Position numbers and translations under genes: made by a program. Positions 1 through 10,055 of a DNA stretch of 64,000 nucleotides are shown in pieces. Below the pieces are notes generated by a model. The model was given only the letters and a program-made list of their open reading frames with translations, was not told where the DNA came from and made no database searches. The DNA lies in assembly GCA_034231615.1 (NCBI GenBank), contig CM067315.1:31339407-31403406 (forward strand). The letters are read 5' to 3'. How positions within the stretch are numbered: position 1 is the stretch's first letter; every line of letters begins with the position of its first letter. The stretch is from Meghimatium bilineatum. Taxonomy: Eukaryota > Mollusca > Gastropoda > Stylommatophora > Philomycidae.

Positions 1-197
1 TTAATCTTATGTATTGTTCTAGAATCTATGTACAAGTTTGACACTGATAACACAATGTTGGTAAGAAAATGGTGTTGACAAGCGCTTTCTTTGTTTCTAG
101 TGTAATATCTTTGTTTCTTAGTAAAGGTGTTAATTGACCAATGACATGTATGTTTCACTTCTTCAATTGTTTTAAATTAATTTTTTGTGCTTTACAG

Positions 198-240
198 TCA
201 GCTCTTTCCGGAAAATTTAATGACAGCATATTATCAAACG
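198..240 (+). CDS. SLC1-family transporter, internal exon (first one in window)
   Basis: A 43-bp exon lies between an acceptor ending tttacag and a donor gtacgt. It starts on codon position 3 and ends in phase 0. It reads QLFPENLMTAYYQT, which resembles the FPxNLxxAxxxQ stretch before the large extracellular loop of SLC1 glutamate/neutral amino acid transporters. Clear SLC1 exons follow on the same strand at 5059, 9408, 14743 and 17417, which supports it. The next exon found (5059) starts on codon position 2, so at least one unseen exon, probably the variable loop, must lie between. Because the exon is short, a chance match is possible. Confidence 0.55.
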
Positions 241-576
241 GTACGTTCAAATATTTCTCATTCATTGTCATCTTTTAATACCGGTATTTTTAAGCTCATA
301 TCATGCCAATGTTGCTGTATGCTGCAAAAACTCTTGATATTACGTTACGTGTGTATAGTCTATTTTTGTTATAAATTTAGTCTTTCAGTGTCGTGCGATC
401 ATTGAATTTGTGGGACTAGTCGGCCCTACATAATATTGGTAAAGCTGTTTTAGGTTTAATCAGGAAATATGTGGACACACACCGGTGTTAGATTACATAA
501 GAAATCCCGTGTGGTAACACCACCAGCCGATTAATGTGAAGGTAGCTCCTGTCTGTTTTTATCACGGCTCTCAATA
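241..576. other. Intron sequence, nothing recognised
   Basis: AT-rich intron of the SLC1 gene. I see no repeat family or conserved reading frame here. Confidence 0.4.
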
Positions 577-1230
577 GTGTCCATATGTAGATTTTGTTAC
601 ACTGGGCGTAAAGAGATGATTTCTGTAAAGTGGTGCGCGCGCGAACAACAGATTGGTAAGAGCGCAGTGATAGAAAGGAATGCGTTTATGTGCACGGTGT
701 GTATGAACAGTATTTCGCAATTCCAACGTCGTCGTCAAGAGGAGAAGGTTTGGTCGTGGAGATTTATGAGAACATATCCTCCAAGCGGAAGGTGAACACG
801 GCAGAGTTTTTCCTCAACAGTGGATCTTTGGTGGCATGTGACGTGAAACAGAAGTCTTCCTGCTGCCAGTGGAAAATAGACTGTGCAAAGAGCAATTGTT
901 GTGAATGTGGCACCTGGATCAACCGTATACTCGGACTGTTGGAGTGGCTGCAAACCACAAAGATCAACGAAGTCGATTTTACTCACCTGACAGTGAATCA
1001 CCGATATAACTTTATTTATTACCGGAAACAGGGGCCCACACATAAATAATTGAGAGGATGTGGAGCAGCTTCAAGTGGCGCAACAAAAAGCACCATAGAA
1101 CAGCATGGCACCATTGAAAAGCTACCTGTCTGAGCTCATGTGGCGATCTAGGCTACAGGTCAATGTTAATCCATTTTACGCCATACTGGAGGAAATAAGA
1201 AATACTGGCCGCCTGCCTAACCAGACAATA
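577..1230 (+). pseudogene. Decayed Merlin (IS1016/IS1595-like) DNA transposase
   Basis: Three forward frames together carry pieces of a DDE_Tnp_IS1595/ISXO2-type transposase in the right order. They are IGKSAVIERNAFMCTVC near 650 (the N-terminal 'G-x-S...W...R-x-V/C' region), APGSTVYSDCWSGC near 910 (the strand carrying the second catalytic Asp), DFTHLTVNHRYNF near 975-1015 (HxTVNHxxxF), an ERMWSSFKWRNKKHH segment near 1055-1090 (the NxxERxWxxxK region) and a C-terminal YLSELMWRSR segment near 1115-1150. At least three frameshifts and several stops separate them, so it cannot be expressed. Merlin is the known animal superfamily with this transposase. I did not find terminal inverted repeats or a target duplication. 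Confidence 0.72.
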
Positions 1231-1489
1231 CACCTATACATCCCTAACCCCAACATGATACCACCCATAAAATCCTCTTGAATAAACCCCCCCCCCCCCC
1301 AACAAAAACAAATATGTTGTCTTTGAATACTTAAAAACAGAGGGGAAAAACATCATTTCATAAATGTAACCAGGGGGAATTATTCAATGAAAATAAGAAA
1401 AAGAACAGTTCTTGTCTCCTTGAGACACATATGTATAGAGGTCAGATGTTGGTCAGGAGTGGGGGGTGGTGTGAGGAGAGGGTTATAAT

Positions 1490-1670
1490 TAGTTCTTATA
1501 CTACCCCTAACTATCCCCCTCCTAAACTCTAGCATTAACCGTTCTCTTCCGATGCATACTCTTTGCATAAGAATTGGTCTAATATAGGCCATTTTCTGTT
1601 TCTTGTTAGACGATATGAAATGACGTAATTTTCATGACACGAAAAAAGCGCACACCTTAAGAAACTGGAA
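1490..1670 (+). repeat. Interspersed repeat J, copy 1
   Basis: It matches 27330-27510 in the same orientation: a C-rich stretch, 'aaactctagcatta', 'ggccatttt' or 'agccatttt', then 'tgacgtaa..tt.tga..acatgaaa'. The class is unknown; it is probably a non-autonomous mobile element. A C14 homopolymer lies just upstream at about 1279-1292. Confidence 0.45.
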
Positions 1671-1674
1671 GTGA

Positions 1675-1860
1675 ACTTCAACCCTCAACTTCGAGGGTGG
1701 AAGAGGCGGGCCCAAGACGATCATGGATTGGCAATATCAAGGCATGTTCCGTGCATGATTTTTCTACACTCGTCAGAATAGCTAAGGTATTTTAGGGCTT
1801 TCTTTTATATCGCCAATGTAGAACCTCTGATCCTGGCGGATTATGAGTCTTGCCCTATAA
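1675..1860 (+). mobile_element. LINE 3' fragment (end of reverse transcriptase ORF)
   Basis: Frame-shifted translation gives a basic RG/GR-rich patch, then a segment like 'SWIGNIKAWS..DFSTLVRIA', the usual extreme C-terminus of RTE/CR1-type LINE proteins (GRPR..W..DI..WTG....L...A.DR..WR). It is a short 5'-truncated piece with stops. Confidence 0.45.
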
Positions 1861-1916
1861 GCGATAATTTTAATGTGATCGTTGTACTGTTGTTTACTCA
1901 GTATGGTTGTACTGAA

Positions 1917-2165
1917 GGGTGCCGGGTAGCGCAGTGGTTTGCGCAATGACTTCGTATATATATATGGTCCTGGGCTAATTCGCCAATTGAGGCGAAAATC
2001 TTTTTAAGACCACAACGACTCCCGGATTGACCCAGCCTTAATTGGGTACCGGATCAGTCCGGGAAGTAAAGACTGCAAGGGAGAGTAGATGGCTACCCCC
2101 TTCATATAGCAGAGCAACTGAAATGTGAGATCGCTAATATCTCACACCCCTACGGCAGTTAAATG
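1917..2165 (+). mobile_element. Putative tRNA-derived SINE (SINE-3)
   Basis: It begins with a tRNA-like A box (gtagcgcagtggtttgcgca) and has a weak B-box-like stretch (ggtcctgggctaattc) about 40 bp on, after an AT-dinucleotide insertion. A non-tRNA body of about 180 bp ending near 'ctacggcagttaaatgc' follows. This is the layout of a SINE, not a working tRNA, because no cloverleaf can be drawn. No second copy is seen in this window. Confidence 0.45.
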
Positions 2166-2382
2166 CTATAAGCTTGACTTGTTTTTTTTACTATTGTTTA
2201 TATTTCAAATACATTTTCAATTGTACATGTCAGTAAATTGGAATTTCAGAATTACATCGAATTTACAACTGTAGAGTGTCATACATGGATGGGTGTCTTC
2301 CCCATTTGCAGTAAGTGTAAATTGTATTTTGTAATGGTTATCTTCAAACCTTAATCAATAATATCAGAAAAAAGTCTTCACG

Positions 2383-2602
2383 TTTTGGCCACTTCATGAG
2401 ACAGGAAGGTGTGGAGAACATAGTCACAACAGGCAAGATTGAAGAGACAGAGGGCGACAACGTGAGAAAATATTAGACAGTTTAACAACCTGACTCGGCA
2501 AGAAAAACAACAACGATTCTAATACATAATACTGGAGACAGAGATCTGTGGATAGCCATGATCGCCTACGTCAGCCGGCACGGCACGTGATGATGATGAT
2601 GA
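2383..2602 (+). mobile_element. LINE-A, 3' end fragment
   Basis: It encodes a decayed C-terminal segment: FGHFMRQEGVENIVTTGKIE, then TTTILIHNTGDRDLW, then a stop and the tail gatgatgatgat. The same module occurs at 15800-16290 (-), 23290-23510, 50338-50825 and 61350-61440, which defines the family. Frameshifts and stops are present, and the 5' end is truncated as is typical of target-primed insertion. Confidence 0.7.
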
Positions 2603-2715
2603 TAAGTACTCAACACTCATTTCAGAAAATACAACTTGGAACTTCAGGAGGCAACAGACGAGGTTTGAACCAGGCATGTTTAGCTGGCACCTATTTCCTT
2701 TAGATTGAAAATCCA

Positions 2716-3175
2716 ACTTTATAATTCACTAGTGCTTTCTATTGTGCTATGAGTTTGTGAGAGTTGGACAACCACTGATGATGTGGAAAGACGATTACGT
2801 GCTTTCGAATACAAATGTTACAGACGAAATCATTCTACAAATCTCCATCAGAGAGAATAAGACAAATGTGTACATTAGAAGTAAAATAGAGGTGCATACA
2901 GGTCCACAATAACCACTTCTTTCAATAATGAAATGACGAAAACGTGCATGTTTGAACATGTATACCAACTTGATTTCTTGTCAAAAACGATACTACAGGA
3001 AACAGTTGAAGGTGGAAGAAGAAGAGATTAATACAGAAATGCATGGACAGACAACATCACGAACTAGGCAGAACAATGTTTTTCCTCACTCGTCCGCATC
3101 GTTGAAGATAAACATCGTGTATGTTCATGCATCTAATGTGGTACCCTTACGATTTGAACGGGTTATGTTCGTACA
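2716..3175 (+). mobile_element. LINE-E, 3' end fragment
   Basis: It encodes remnants such as NSLVLSIVLYE and RENKTNVYIRSKIEV that match the intact C-terminus at 27575-28366 (-). Its 3' end (tgtggtacccttacga) is shared with that copy and with the tail of the SINE at 29835. The copy runs directly into the AGAAT array that follows. Confidence 0.7.
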
Positions 3176-3650
3176 GAATAGAATATAATATAATAGAATA
3201 GAATAGAATAGAATAGAATAGAATAGAATAGAATAGAAATAGAATAGAATAGAAAAAGAAATAGAATAGAATAGAATAGAATAGAATAGAATAGAATAGA
3301 ATAGAATAGAATAGAATAGAATAGAATAGAATAGAAATAGAATAGAAATAGAAATAGAAATAGAAATAGAATAGAATAGAATAGAATAGAATAGAATAGA
3401 ATAGAATAGAATAGAATAGAATAGAAATAGAAATAGAAATAGAATAGAATAGGATATAATAGAATAGAATAGAAATAGAATAGAATAGAATAGAAATAGA
3501 AATAGAATAGAACAGAATAGAATAGAATAGAATAGAAATAGAATAGAAATAGAATATAATAAAATAGAAATAGAATAGAAATAGAATAGAAATAGAATAG
3601 AATAGAATAGAATAGAATAGAATAGAATAGAATAGAATAGAATAGAATAG
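3176..3650 (+). repeat. (AGAAT)n microsatellite, about 475 bp
   Basis: Tandem AGAAT pentamers are mixed with AGAAAT hexamers. It starts exactly where LINE-E ends in 'cagaatagaata', so it very likely grew from the LINE's own 3' tail. Long open frames across it come only from the low-complexity sequence. Confidence 0.95.
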
Positions 3651-3659
3651 CTTATATAC

Positions 3660-4005
3660 ATTTATACAAATACATATTTAGCTTATATACAAAAACATTT
3701 TTATACAATGCTTTGAAGTTGTCCAAAAATTGTCAGCTGGAAGGAACCTGGTTCAAATCTCGCCTGCTGCCTTCTGATTTTTTTGGTCTATATTATTCAT
3801 TCGTTTTCTATTTCTCATTTGCTTGGAACTTTCAAGCACTAAATAAAAGCTTCCTGAAAAGAAGCTCAATCCGGTCCGCCGAACTCAACAGTTTGCCCAC
3901 TTTTGATTTATAGTAATCCTCTTTAGAATAATATAGATACTTGTTTGTAGAACTCTGCCCTGCACTCAAACATATTCATCGACCGCCCTTGTGTTGCCAA
4001 AATCT
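3660..4005. other. No gene; possible SINE B-box remnant
   Basis: A stretch 'acctggttcaaatctcgcc' near 3748 resembles a tRNA B box, and the same motif with its flank recurs at 20875. Nothing else is recognised. Confidence 0.25.
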
Positions 4006-4007
4006 TA

Positions 4008-4290
4008 TAAAAGAGCAAAGAACAAGATCACTGTTTCCCGTTCATGTATGTCGTAAGAGGCGGCTATGGTGATTTTGGGGTGTCGTTAGCAGTCTCATCT
4101 CATATAGGGTCTAGGTGATCCAGAAGCTATGCTGAAGTTGGATATGTCAGGCCAAAAAGCGCAGATATCATAGCCAAGCTAGACACCATGACACAACGTA
4201 TTCGGTTGTCCGAACTACAACCAGTTTGAACCTACAACCTACAGAAGTTTGATAATGAATTCTGAAGAAGCAGAAGACGTAGAAATAACA
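4008..4290 (+). mobile_element. SINE-1 (long form), decayed copy
   Basis: It matches the intact copy at 31344-31625: 'gagcaaagaa.aa..cactg', 'catgtatgtcgtaagaggcg', 'tatagggtc', 'agc.atgctgaag', 'gcgcagatatc', 'accatgacacaacg' and 'agaagtttgataatgaa', ending in a GAAGAAG tail. It lies in the sense orientation within the SLC1 intron. Confidence 0.65.
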
Positions 4291-5058
4291 CTACCGTTTG
4301 TAATGCATGTCTTTAAAGAAGACTAAGAAGATTAACTGTCTAATTGACCTGACCAAAGATCTCCTTGGTGCTGAATCCCGATGAAGACCCACGTCTGAGA
4401 TATAGGATGGAATCAAACCTGTTACCCTCTGTAATAGTCATGGAGATTAAATGCGCTGTGCCTACCTTCTAGAACGTTGCTGCTTCCTGGCTGTTGATTG
4501 ATAACACGATTGTATTAATTCAAAAGAGTCACTGGATATCGCCGACCACGACGAACCCGTCCAATGTAGAAATTTTCGAAGTACTCAATGAGGAATTCCA
4601 ATTGTTCGAAAACAGTAATGACATCTGTTTTGAGTATGAATGTCAATACCATCAGTTATTTGACTTTTATTGAATAATTTTCATCAGAGATGTACAACGC
4701 CGTTTCACCCTCAGATTGTAGCAACTACTGATGATGATGATGATGATAGTGGTGATTGTGGTGGAGATGGCATCGTTGATGGTGGAGCTTCGATGATGCT
4801 AATGGTAATTATGATAATGGTGATTGTTGTGTTGGTGGCAGCGGTTGATGTTACCGGAGGAAAATAAATATCACTATGATAAAGGAGACTTCGCGCCGTG
4901 TACAGGAAGGATATTAGTACACCTCACAACAATTCAGACAAAACTCCATCCTCAACCATGATTTTAACCTGAGACCAAATAAATATGAAATGTGTTCTAG
5001 TCACTCGACAACTGTTCTACTGTATAATACATATTGCTTACATTCGGCACATTCCCAG
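4291..5058. other. Intron, low-complexity GAT-rich patch
   Basis: A GAT/GGT-rich imperfect microsatellite occupies about 4728-4860. No coding exon or repeat family is recognised in the rest, though the missing SLC1 loop exon could be here or further upstream. Confidence 0.5.
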
Positions 5059-5233
5059 GTAACATGCAAGCAAGAAACATTCCATATCCAGTACCTAATT
5101 ATGCAGGCCTCATCGTAGCATCTGTTGTGGTTGGTAGTATCCTGCATGGTCTTAAAGATGAAGGTATGCCAATTAAGGCAATCTTCCAATCCTTTAACTG
5201 CGTCATTAATCGTATTAACAAAGCCATCGCCTG
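5059..5233 (+). CDS. SLC1-family transporter, exon for the TM4c-TM5 region
   Basis: The acceptor is cattcccag and the donor is gtaagg. The exon begins on codon position 2 and ends after two bases of a Trp codon. It encodes a polar stretch (NMQARNIPYPVPNY), then AGLIVASVVVGSILHG, a short loop, and IFQSFNCVINRINKAIA up to the split W. This matches the SLC1 segment 'NxLGLVVFxxxFG...FFxSxNEAxMxxVxxIMW'. The final W is completed by the first base of the 9408 exon, giving WYTPFG where the family has WYxPxG. The loop acidic residue (NEA) is replaced, one sign of divergence. A second possible acceptor sits 12 bp downstream in the same phase. Confidence 0.82.
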
Positions 5234-5289
5234 GTAAGGCCCTAGCTGTCTGTCACTAGTGATAATTAAGAAGATACAATTGCTGAGTT

Positions 5290-5640
5290 AATTATAGGAC
5301 TACTTTCTGTTTGTTTGTTTGTTTGATTATTTTCCGCTTGTCTGTTTATATGTTGGTTTATTTGTCTGTTGGTCTTCACATTTAATTGTATGTTTGCTTG
5401 TTTGTTTCAGTTTTTTTGGTCTCAATATGTGTGTATATGTTTGTTTATATGATTCAATCGATGATCAAACAAATCGTTGAATGTGTCTGGTTTCTTTCTA
5501 TATGTGTTGTTATTACTAAATGTGTTTGTTAATTTGGTTGTTTATTTGTTGGTGTGTTTTTTTCTATATTTATTTATTGGTGTGTTTGTTGTTTCTTAAT
5601 TTGTTTGATTGGTTGTTGTTTGTTTTTCTTTATTTGTATG
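5290..5640. repeat. TTTG-rich low-complexity tract
   Basis: Irregular repeats of gtttgtttgtttg and relatives on the + strand, inside the intron. Confidence 0.8.
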
Positions 5641-5984
5641 TTTAACTACCCATTAATTACGAGCAGTATAAAACGTGTACTGTTTTCTATAATGTGGAGG
5701 TTCTCTAAAGTTTTTAATCATACTGTCTAAAATCTGAGACCTTTTGCTTACTGGAAATAATCCTTTTAAAATTACTCATTTCATCTTTTCCATGATTTCC
5801 ATTGACCGCTAGTGTCGACATCCAATTATGTCAACAATTCTTCCCCCCCCCCCCCAACAATTCTCACAATTGTACCTGTGCTCGTTCTTACTGCGCATTG
5901 ACTATTGGCGTATTTGCTCTGCGTATTTGTTCGTCAGATCTGACACAGGTTTATCAGATGTTGGGTAACTCCATATGTCTGTAG

Positions 5985-6560
5985 TGTTATCCATAGTTGC
6001 CCTCTATCCACTCTGTCAAAAGCTTTCTCTTGGTCGACGAAAGCCACATATAAGTCTTGGTTCTATCGCTCTTTCTGAAAGTTTGAGGCGAAGTTTGCAT
6101 CTGTACAGTTTTTATTTTCCCTGAATGCCGACTTGTATGTTGTTGAGCCGTGGTTCTATATATGCGTGCATCCTTCTCTCTAGTATCGTGATAAAGATTT
6201 TTCCTATGTGGCCTAAGAGTTATATGCCGCTATACTAAGTGCAGTTCCTCTTACTGTCTTTTTTCTTCCAGGTGGTAACAATTACAGCTGTATTCCACTC
6301 CTGTGGTGTCTTTTGTGTTTTCCATATCACATTGAACAGTCTGTGTAACCACTTTATACCTGTCACTATTAGCATTTTATAGTTCTATTGGTATCCCGTC
6401 CATTCCTGGTGCTTTGTTATTTGGTGCATGTTTAACTGCGTCTTCAATTTAGGATTTCAGGATGTATGGTTCTATGTCTTCTTCTATTGTATTTATTGTT
6501 GTAATAATTTCTCCTTCCTTTAAGTTTAACAGCTGATTAAAGTAATTTTTAAAGTAAATT
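5985..6560 (-). mobile_element. LINE reverse transcriptase fragment (RT fingers/palm)
   Basis: Reverse-strand frames carry, in order, HAPNNKAPGMDGIP (the conserved 'NGKAxGxDGIP' box), a 'VEYSCN..' segment matching W-x-x-x-x-I-V-x-L, a GHIGKI..ITILERRM segment and the start of the RT A box. Stops and frameshifts break it. It lacks the FADD box because it ends near 5985. Confidence 0.68.
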
Positions 6561-6789
6561 TAAAGTAATCGTTTATACACATGTCCACGGTTAACCAGCG
6601 TATAACATCATTGGAAGCAAGCACCACTTCTCTGTAAACTCTTCAACTACGATACTTAGAATCTATAATATATGACCACGTCAAAGTCGTCATTCTCTAA
6701 CCATTCAGCACTGAAAATGTCAATAAAGCTTATAATTTTTAACAGATCTCTCTGTCATTTTTTTCAACAACAAACATTGGTTAAGGTCT

Positions 6790-7125
6790 CATTTTAAATA
6801 TTTTTTTCATAATTGTATAATTTTTTTTCATAATTTTATCATATTTTTCAAAATTGTATCATATTTTTCATAATTGTATCATATTTTTCATAATTCTATC
6901 ATATTTTTAATAATGTCATCATATTTTTTATAATTTCATCATATTTTTTATAATTTCATCATATTTTTCATAATTTCATCATATTTTTCATAATTTTATC
7001 ATATTCTTCAGTTTTATCATATTTTTTATAATTCTATCATATTTGTCATAATTTCATTATATTTTCATAATTGTGTCATATTTTTCAGAAATTCATCATC
7101 TTTTTCATAATTTCATCATATTTTT
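6790..7125 (+). repeat. Minisatellite, about 17-18-bp unit, AT-rich
   Basis: About 18 imperfect copies of a unit like 'catcatatttttcataattt', carrying single-base variants (cataattg, cataattc, tataattt). Confidence 0.9.
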
Positions 7126-7129
7126 CGCA

Positions 7130-8300
7130 CAGTTCGCGGAAAATGTAATATTGTTTTTGCAGAAAAATGGTACAATATATGAGCATGGCATTTGCGTGAT
7201 ATCTCGATGTAGTATCTTAAATAATATATATCTTAAATGCACTTCTGCTAACTGTATTTTCTGCAATTAACGATGATTCAAGGTTGTGCTTAAAATAATG
7301 ATGAACTACCACACCAAAGATTTTTTGATGTATCAGACTTTCATACTGCACACCCTTCATAGAAAAGTTAAGTCTAAGTTTCATCAACTTTTCGCGTTCA
7401 TCAGAATAGATAGTGTAAATCTCTTTCAATTCATGTAGTCGTTCATATATCAGCATATGAGAGTTAGCTTACAATGATGAATGTTGCCTGATGTTAGAGT
7501 TTTCTGCAAATTTTAACTACATTTCATTATACTACATTCAATGAACAATTTCAGAATTGAATGAACCATATCAAGAATTTAGGATCTCATTATTCTATGA
7601 ATCACAAACATGGATAATTCTGCTATGTTTGTTATCAAGTCACAGAGAATATTCGCAGGATGTAGTCGGGAGAATGCCATGCATCGTGTCAATATTTCCA
7701 AACTAACTGCAATATATGGCACATATTTTGTCACACTTTCTACCCGACACAACCGATTTATGCATGGATTCTCAGTCACTTAGACTCTCTAAAGAAAGGG
7801 TCAGCCAACATCACCGCTAAGAGTTCTTTAGTCGCTTCTTGCTACATGTATGGCGGGTCACGATTTGCTATTCTTGAATTCGGGCCCGACAAGATGGAAA
7901 CTGCTTACAAATATGCAGGGAAGCATGTCACGTGTGAAGTGGAGCGCATAATAGACACAGTAATCAATGCAAGAAAATAGAGCAGCAACAACAATAAAAT
8001 AACACATACCATGGGGACCCTATCTGCAAAAACAAGGGTTCCTAACCCATGGGTGCGATTCCTAAATGGAATCGCGAAAGAATTTCTCTAGGGTCGTCAT
8101 CCTAACAATAAAACTAACACTGCATTTCTTTTACAGCAACTTTCATGACGTTTATTCCCCTTAGATTCTACATATTTCTGAGACATTACTTTCTGATCGA
8201 CTTTTTCATTTAAACAGAAAAATAAGAAAGAATTTTAATGATAAATATTTCGTGAGATTGGCATTAACGAAATCTCAACTGCAACGCAATAACCTCATGC
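7130..8300. other. Intron, no gene; possible hAT terminus near 8028
   Basis: No exon or LINE piece is seen. At about 8028-8090 the sequence 'caagggttcctaaccc' followed by 'tgcgattcc..aatggaatcgcg' resembles one end of a hAT-type element (CARGGGTTCxxAACC). I could not find the matching second terminus. Confidence 0.3.
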
Positions 8301-8309
8301 GCAAACACA

Positions 8310-8970
8310 GCAATCATCGGCATCTTTAACATCATCTTTATCATCATCTTTATCATCATCTTTATCATCATCATCTTTATCATCATCTTAACATCACCTT
8401 ATCATCATTATTATCATATGTGTCATCATTGTTATCGTCAAATTTACTATTATCATTACCATCATGTTTACCGTTATCTTTACCAGTATCTTTAAAAGTA
8501 TCTTTAACATACCTTTATCATTATCTTCACCATTATCTTTACCATCATGTTTACCATTTTCTTAACCATTATCTTTACCATTATCTTTACTATTATCTTT
8601 ACCACTATCTTTAAAATTATTTGTACCATCATCTTTACCATCATGTTTACCATCATCTTTACCATCATATTTACCATCATGTTTACCATCATGTTTACCA
8701 TCATGTTTACCATCATGTTTGTCATCATCTTAACCATCATATTTACCATCATCTTTACCATCATGTTTACCATCATCTTTACCATCATGTTTACCATCAT
8801 GTTTACCATCATGTTTACCATCATCTTTACCACCATGTTTACCATCATGTTTACCATCATCTTTACCACCATGTTTACCATCATGTTTGTCATTCTCTTT
8901 ACCATCATATTTGCCATTCTCTTTACCATCATATTTGCCATTCTCTTTACCATCATATTTGCCATTCTCT
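8310..8970 (+). repeat. 12-bp minisatellite (tttaccatcatg)
   Basis: About 50 copies of a 12-bp unit, preceded by a related 'catctttatcat' stretch. Because 12 is divisible by three and the unit has no stop in most frames, it produces overlapping open frames on both strands (MFTI, YHHV and MVNM repeats). These are not genes. Confidence 0.95.
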
Positions 8971-8999
8971 CCCTGGAAATCACAATAAACATCTGACGG

Positions 9000-9290
9000 G
9001 AACTTTGAAATACGGTGCTGCTAGAAGTGAACATTTTGGAGGACGCAGGAGAATGATGGTCAACCAGCATAGGACCGGTACTGTCAGCAGAAGTGTAATG
9101 GCGGATACACTCAGGGAGAGAACGGAGCATCTATGGACGTGTCCAGTTTGCAGTGATGATGATCTAACGACTAACTAACTAACTTTGAATAGTCATACTC
9201 TTGGATGTCTGCTGGAACTGAGAGCGCAGCGCTCATGGGAATGCTCCGTGTGCAAGACTCTGATTTCCAATCAAGAATCCGTTGCTATTC
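9000..9290 (+). mobile_element. 3' ends of an RNase H-type LINE (two pieces)
   Basis: The translation LTGTLKYGA...LRERTEHLWTCPVC matches the tail at 16880-16985 (TGT.., 'LLERRTEHLLECPACC'). A second, partly overlapping tail follows at about 9195-9290, ending 'tttccaatcaagaatc'. The ERTEHLxxCPxC pattern is a zinc-knuckle-like end seen in several LINE proteins. Both pieces lack everything upstream. Confidence 0.5.
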
Positions 9291-9407
9291 CTTGAATAAT
9301 ATTAATTACAAAAAAAGGATATAAAATCTTTGCTGGAGTGTACTAACAAATAAATAACATGAAAACGTATTCTTTCAAATACGACAAACCGTGTTTTTTT
9401 TAACCAG

Positions 9408-9641
9408 GTACACGCCTTTTGGAATAGTTTCCTTGCTAGCAACTAAAACAGCGACAATCAATCACGTCGGGATGTCATTAGGCGACGTTGATGTATTCCT
9501 GCTCATGGTCGTGGTTGGCTTAGCGTTTCACAGCTGTTTCGTTCTACCAGTATTTTATTTAGTGGTCACTAAGAAGAATCCATTGCAACATGCCATACGC
9601 ATGACCAGAACTATTTTTACTGCCATGAGTACAGATTCAGA
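9408..9641 (+). CDS. SLC1-family transporter, exon for TM5-TM6 and HP1 start
   Basis: The acceptor is ttaaccag and the donor is gtgagt. The first base completes the split Trp codon. The exon gives YTPFGIVSLLATK (TM5, where the family reads YxPxGIxxLIAxK), a loop, FLLMVVVGLAFHSCFVLP (TM6, family GLxIHxxxxLP), VFYLVVTKKNPLQHA (the diagnostic 'xRKNP' box) and RTIFTAMSTDSD at the start of hairpin HP1. The HP1 serine run, normally SSSS, is degraded to DSDQ across the next junction. Known SLC1 proteins are plasma-membrane, sodium-coupled trimers that carry glutamate, aspartate or small neutral amino acids; whether this one transports is doubtful. The exon end and its donor are repeated downstream as an array (9631-10015). 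Confidence 0.92.
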
Positions 9642-10015
9642 GTGAGTCTTCTTTTACGTGCAGATTTTGAGTGAGCTGTTGTTTTTTTCTGTTCAAATGC
9701 GTTGTTTTTGTTTTTTTGTTTTTTTTGTTCCCCCCACCCTTTTTTTTTATTTTGCTTTTTTTATTGTACAGCTTTTCTAGTAAGTTTGTTTATTTGTACA
9801 GATTTCGCGTGAGTTTGCATTTCTGTGCACATTTCGATTAAGTTTCATTTTCTATACGATTTGGAATGAGTTTTCTCTTTTTGTTCAGATTTCGAGTGAG
9901 TTTTCTACTTTTGTACACATTTCGAGTTTCCTCTTTTATTGTAGATTTCGAGTGAGCTGTCTCTTTTCGTACAGGATTCGAGTCAGCTTACTTTTTTCGT
10001 ACATATTACAAACAA
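9631..10015 (+). repeat. About 29-bp array copying the exon 3' end and donor site
   Basis: The unit is like 'gtacagatttcgagtgagttttc' plus a T-rich filler. The first copy is the last bases of the SLC1 exon (acagattcaga) with its donor gtgagt. Further decayed copies start near 9660, 9769, 9797, 9826, 9857, 9887, 9917, 9943 and 9972. Several keep gtgagt, gtaagt or gtgagc, so they are potential cryptic donors. Confidence 0.75.
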
Positions 10016-10055
10016 ATTCACCCTTCTGACGACCGGGCATGAACTTATCCCAGAA

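Noticed and set aside
8504-9178. Frames rich in MVNM, MFTI and YHHV repeats
   Set aside because: Readings of a 12-bp minisatellite, the last part running into a LINE tail.
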